6,237 bases of DNA from Acidimicrobiaceae bacterium (GTDB lineage: Bacteria > Actinomycetota > Acidimicrobiia > Acidimicrobiales > Salinilacustritrichaceae): NCBI GenBank assembly GCA_003476595.1, contig DMTU01000220.1, positions 1 through 6,237 on the forward strand, given 5' to 3'. Below, one piece after another: positions 5,286-6,237 of the stretch; positions within the stretch are counted from its first letter, which is position 1; each line of letters opens with the position of its first letter. The position numbers and the translations under genes were made by a program. The notes beneath the pieces are model-generated. The model saw nothing but the letters and a program-made list of their open reading frames with translations. It had not been told where the DNA came from and ran no database searches.

Positions 5286-6237
5286 ATGACCGCATCGTCC
5301 CCGTCGCGGTGGTCGCGACGCCGCTTCCTCGGCGCCACCGGGGCCGGGGTCGTCGCCGTCGCCCTCGGCGGATGCCAGGACGACGGCAACGCCGGACGGG
5401 GTCCGGTCGGTCCGTCAGCGACCACCTCCAGTGCGCCGCCCGAGCCCGAGCTGGAGACCCTCGAGGCCATCGACCACGGCGCCCCCCAGGGCCCGGCGCC
5501 GTTCGGGCTCGGCGTGGCGTCGGGTGACCCGGACCACGAGTCCGTCGTGCTGTGGACGTGGGTGGACCGGGATCCGTCGGCGCCGGTGCCCCTGCTGGTG
5601 GAGGTCGCCCGCGACGACGCGTTCGAGGCCATCGTCGCCCGGGAGGAGCTGCGCGCCGACCCGGCCGAGGCGATGACGGCCCGCATCGTCGTGCGCGGGC
5701 TGGCACCCGACACCCGCCACTGGTTCCGCTTCGTGCTCGACGGCCACGTCACGCCGGCGGCTCGCACCCGCACCGCGCCGGCCCCGGGAGCGCTCCCGGA
5801 CCAGCCCCTGCGGGTGGGGCACCTCTCCTGCCAGCGCTGGTCGTCGGGCTACTGGACCGCCCTCGACGACGTCGCCGCGCAGGCCCCCGACGTCGTCGTG
5901 CACTGCGGCGACTACGTCTACGAGTCCGACAGCGGCTCGGTGCGGCCCGTGGACGAGGCGCCGCCCACCGATCTCGACGGCTACCGGGCCCTGTGGCGCC
6001 GGTACAAGGCCGAGCCCGAGCTGCAGGCCGCCCACGCCGTGGCGCCGTGGCTCATCACCTGGGACGACCACGAGGTCGTGAACAACTACCAGGGCGCCGC
6101 GACGACGGCCGGGCCCGGTGGCGAGCAGCTCCTCGAGCGACGGGCGGCCGCGTACCGGGCGTGGTGGGAGTTCACCCCGACCCGGCTCGAGCCGCCGGAG
6201 GGGCCGGACCTGGCGATCCACCGGGTCGTGGACTGGG
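5286..6237 (+). CDS. phoD: PhoD-like alkaline phosphatase/phosphodiesterase, Tat lipoprotein, C-terminus cut by window edge
   Basis: PhoD enzymes are secreted phosphomonoesterases/phosphodiesterases using iron and calcium, and typically serve phosphate scavenging outside the membrane. The first 317 residues are present; the family usually exceeds 500. A twin-arginine signal is visible (SRRRFLG at 10-16), followed by a hydrophobic stretch ending in LGGC at 27-30, a lipobox, so C30 may be lipid-modified. A Ser/Pro/Glu-rich linker follows. The N-terminal PhoD domain begins FGLGVASGDP at 73-82 with VVLWT at 87-91. The metallophosphatase core shows LSCQRW at 180-185, whose Cys matches the iron-binding Cys of the family, GDYVYE at 208-213, and TWDDHEVVNNY at 258-268. 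The ATG at 5286 starts the full Tat signal and has no clear Shine-Dalgarno. The open frame runs off the window without a stop. No Pho box is evident in the 61-base intergenic region. Confidence 0.93.
   Translation, partial: MTASSPSRWSRRRFLGATGAGVVAVALGGCQDDGNAGRGPVGPSATTSSAPPEPELETLEAIDHGAPQGPAPFGLGVASGDPDHESVVLWTWVDRDPSAPVPLLVEVARDDAFEAIVAREELRADPAEAMTARIVVRGLAPDTRHWFRFVLDGHVTPAARTRTAPAPGALPDQPLRVGHLSCQRWSSGYWTALDDVAAQAPDVVVHCGDYVYESDSGSVRPVDEAPPTDLDGYRALWRRYKAEPELQAAHAVAPWLITWDDHEVVNNYQGAATTAGPGGEQLLERRAAAYRAWWEFTPTRLEPPEGPDLAIHRVVDW

Noticed and set aside
5415..6221. Minus-strand open frame of 268 codons opposite the phoD-like gene
   Set aside because: Arg/Gly/Val-rich shadow; the plus strand carries the Tat signal and PhoD motifs.

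Overview
This high-GC window, with codons rich in G/C at third positions, suggests an actinobacterium. The thiolase, actinobacterial-style ApbE and possible leaderless starts fit that, and an Acidimicrobiia-like lineage is my low-confidence guess. No rRNA, tRNA, CRISPR array or insertion sequence is visible. Coding density is high and the gaps are short.

Layout. (1) Positions 1-1073, minus strand: a thiolase lacking its C-terminus at the window edge. It has a good Shine-Dalgarno and a 16-bp near-palindrome upstream that looks like a TetR-family operator. (2) Positions 1157-1202: a strong GC hairpin, probably ending the next unit. (3) Positions 1230-3442, minus strand: a tight four-gene operon. 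In transcription order it encodes an exported protein with an extreme Asp/Trp tail, a one-helix Pro/Ala-rich protein, an ApbE-type FAD:protein FMN transferase, and a four-helix ferric-reductase-like cytochrome b. Genes overlap by 10-11 bp or are 2 bp apart. (4) Positions 3551-4864, plus strand and divergent: a QEGLA-motif/DUF1704 (MATCAP-like) putative zinc carboxypeptidase. (5) Positions 4898-5224, minus strand: a small DUF4190-like membrane protein, convergent with the previous gene across an inverted repeat. (6) Positions 5286-6237, plus strand: the start of a Tat-exported PhoD-like alkaline phosphatase/phosphodiesterase, cut by the window end.

How they may work together. The operon at 1230-3442 is the most interesting part. 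A diheme membrane domain and a flavin transferase are expected to form a trans-membrane electron-transfer module. The usual small FMN-binding acceptor protein is missing. Two small membrane-anchored proteins with Pro/Ala linkers take its place, one ending in about 43 residues that are four-fifths Asp/Glu. A plausible but untested idea is that the acidic tail concentrates a metal cation such as ferric iron at the outer face of the membrane, where the cytochrome could reduce it. The thiolase, the peptidase-like gene and PhoD look like independent units.
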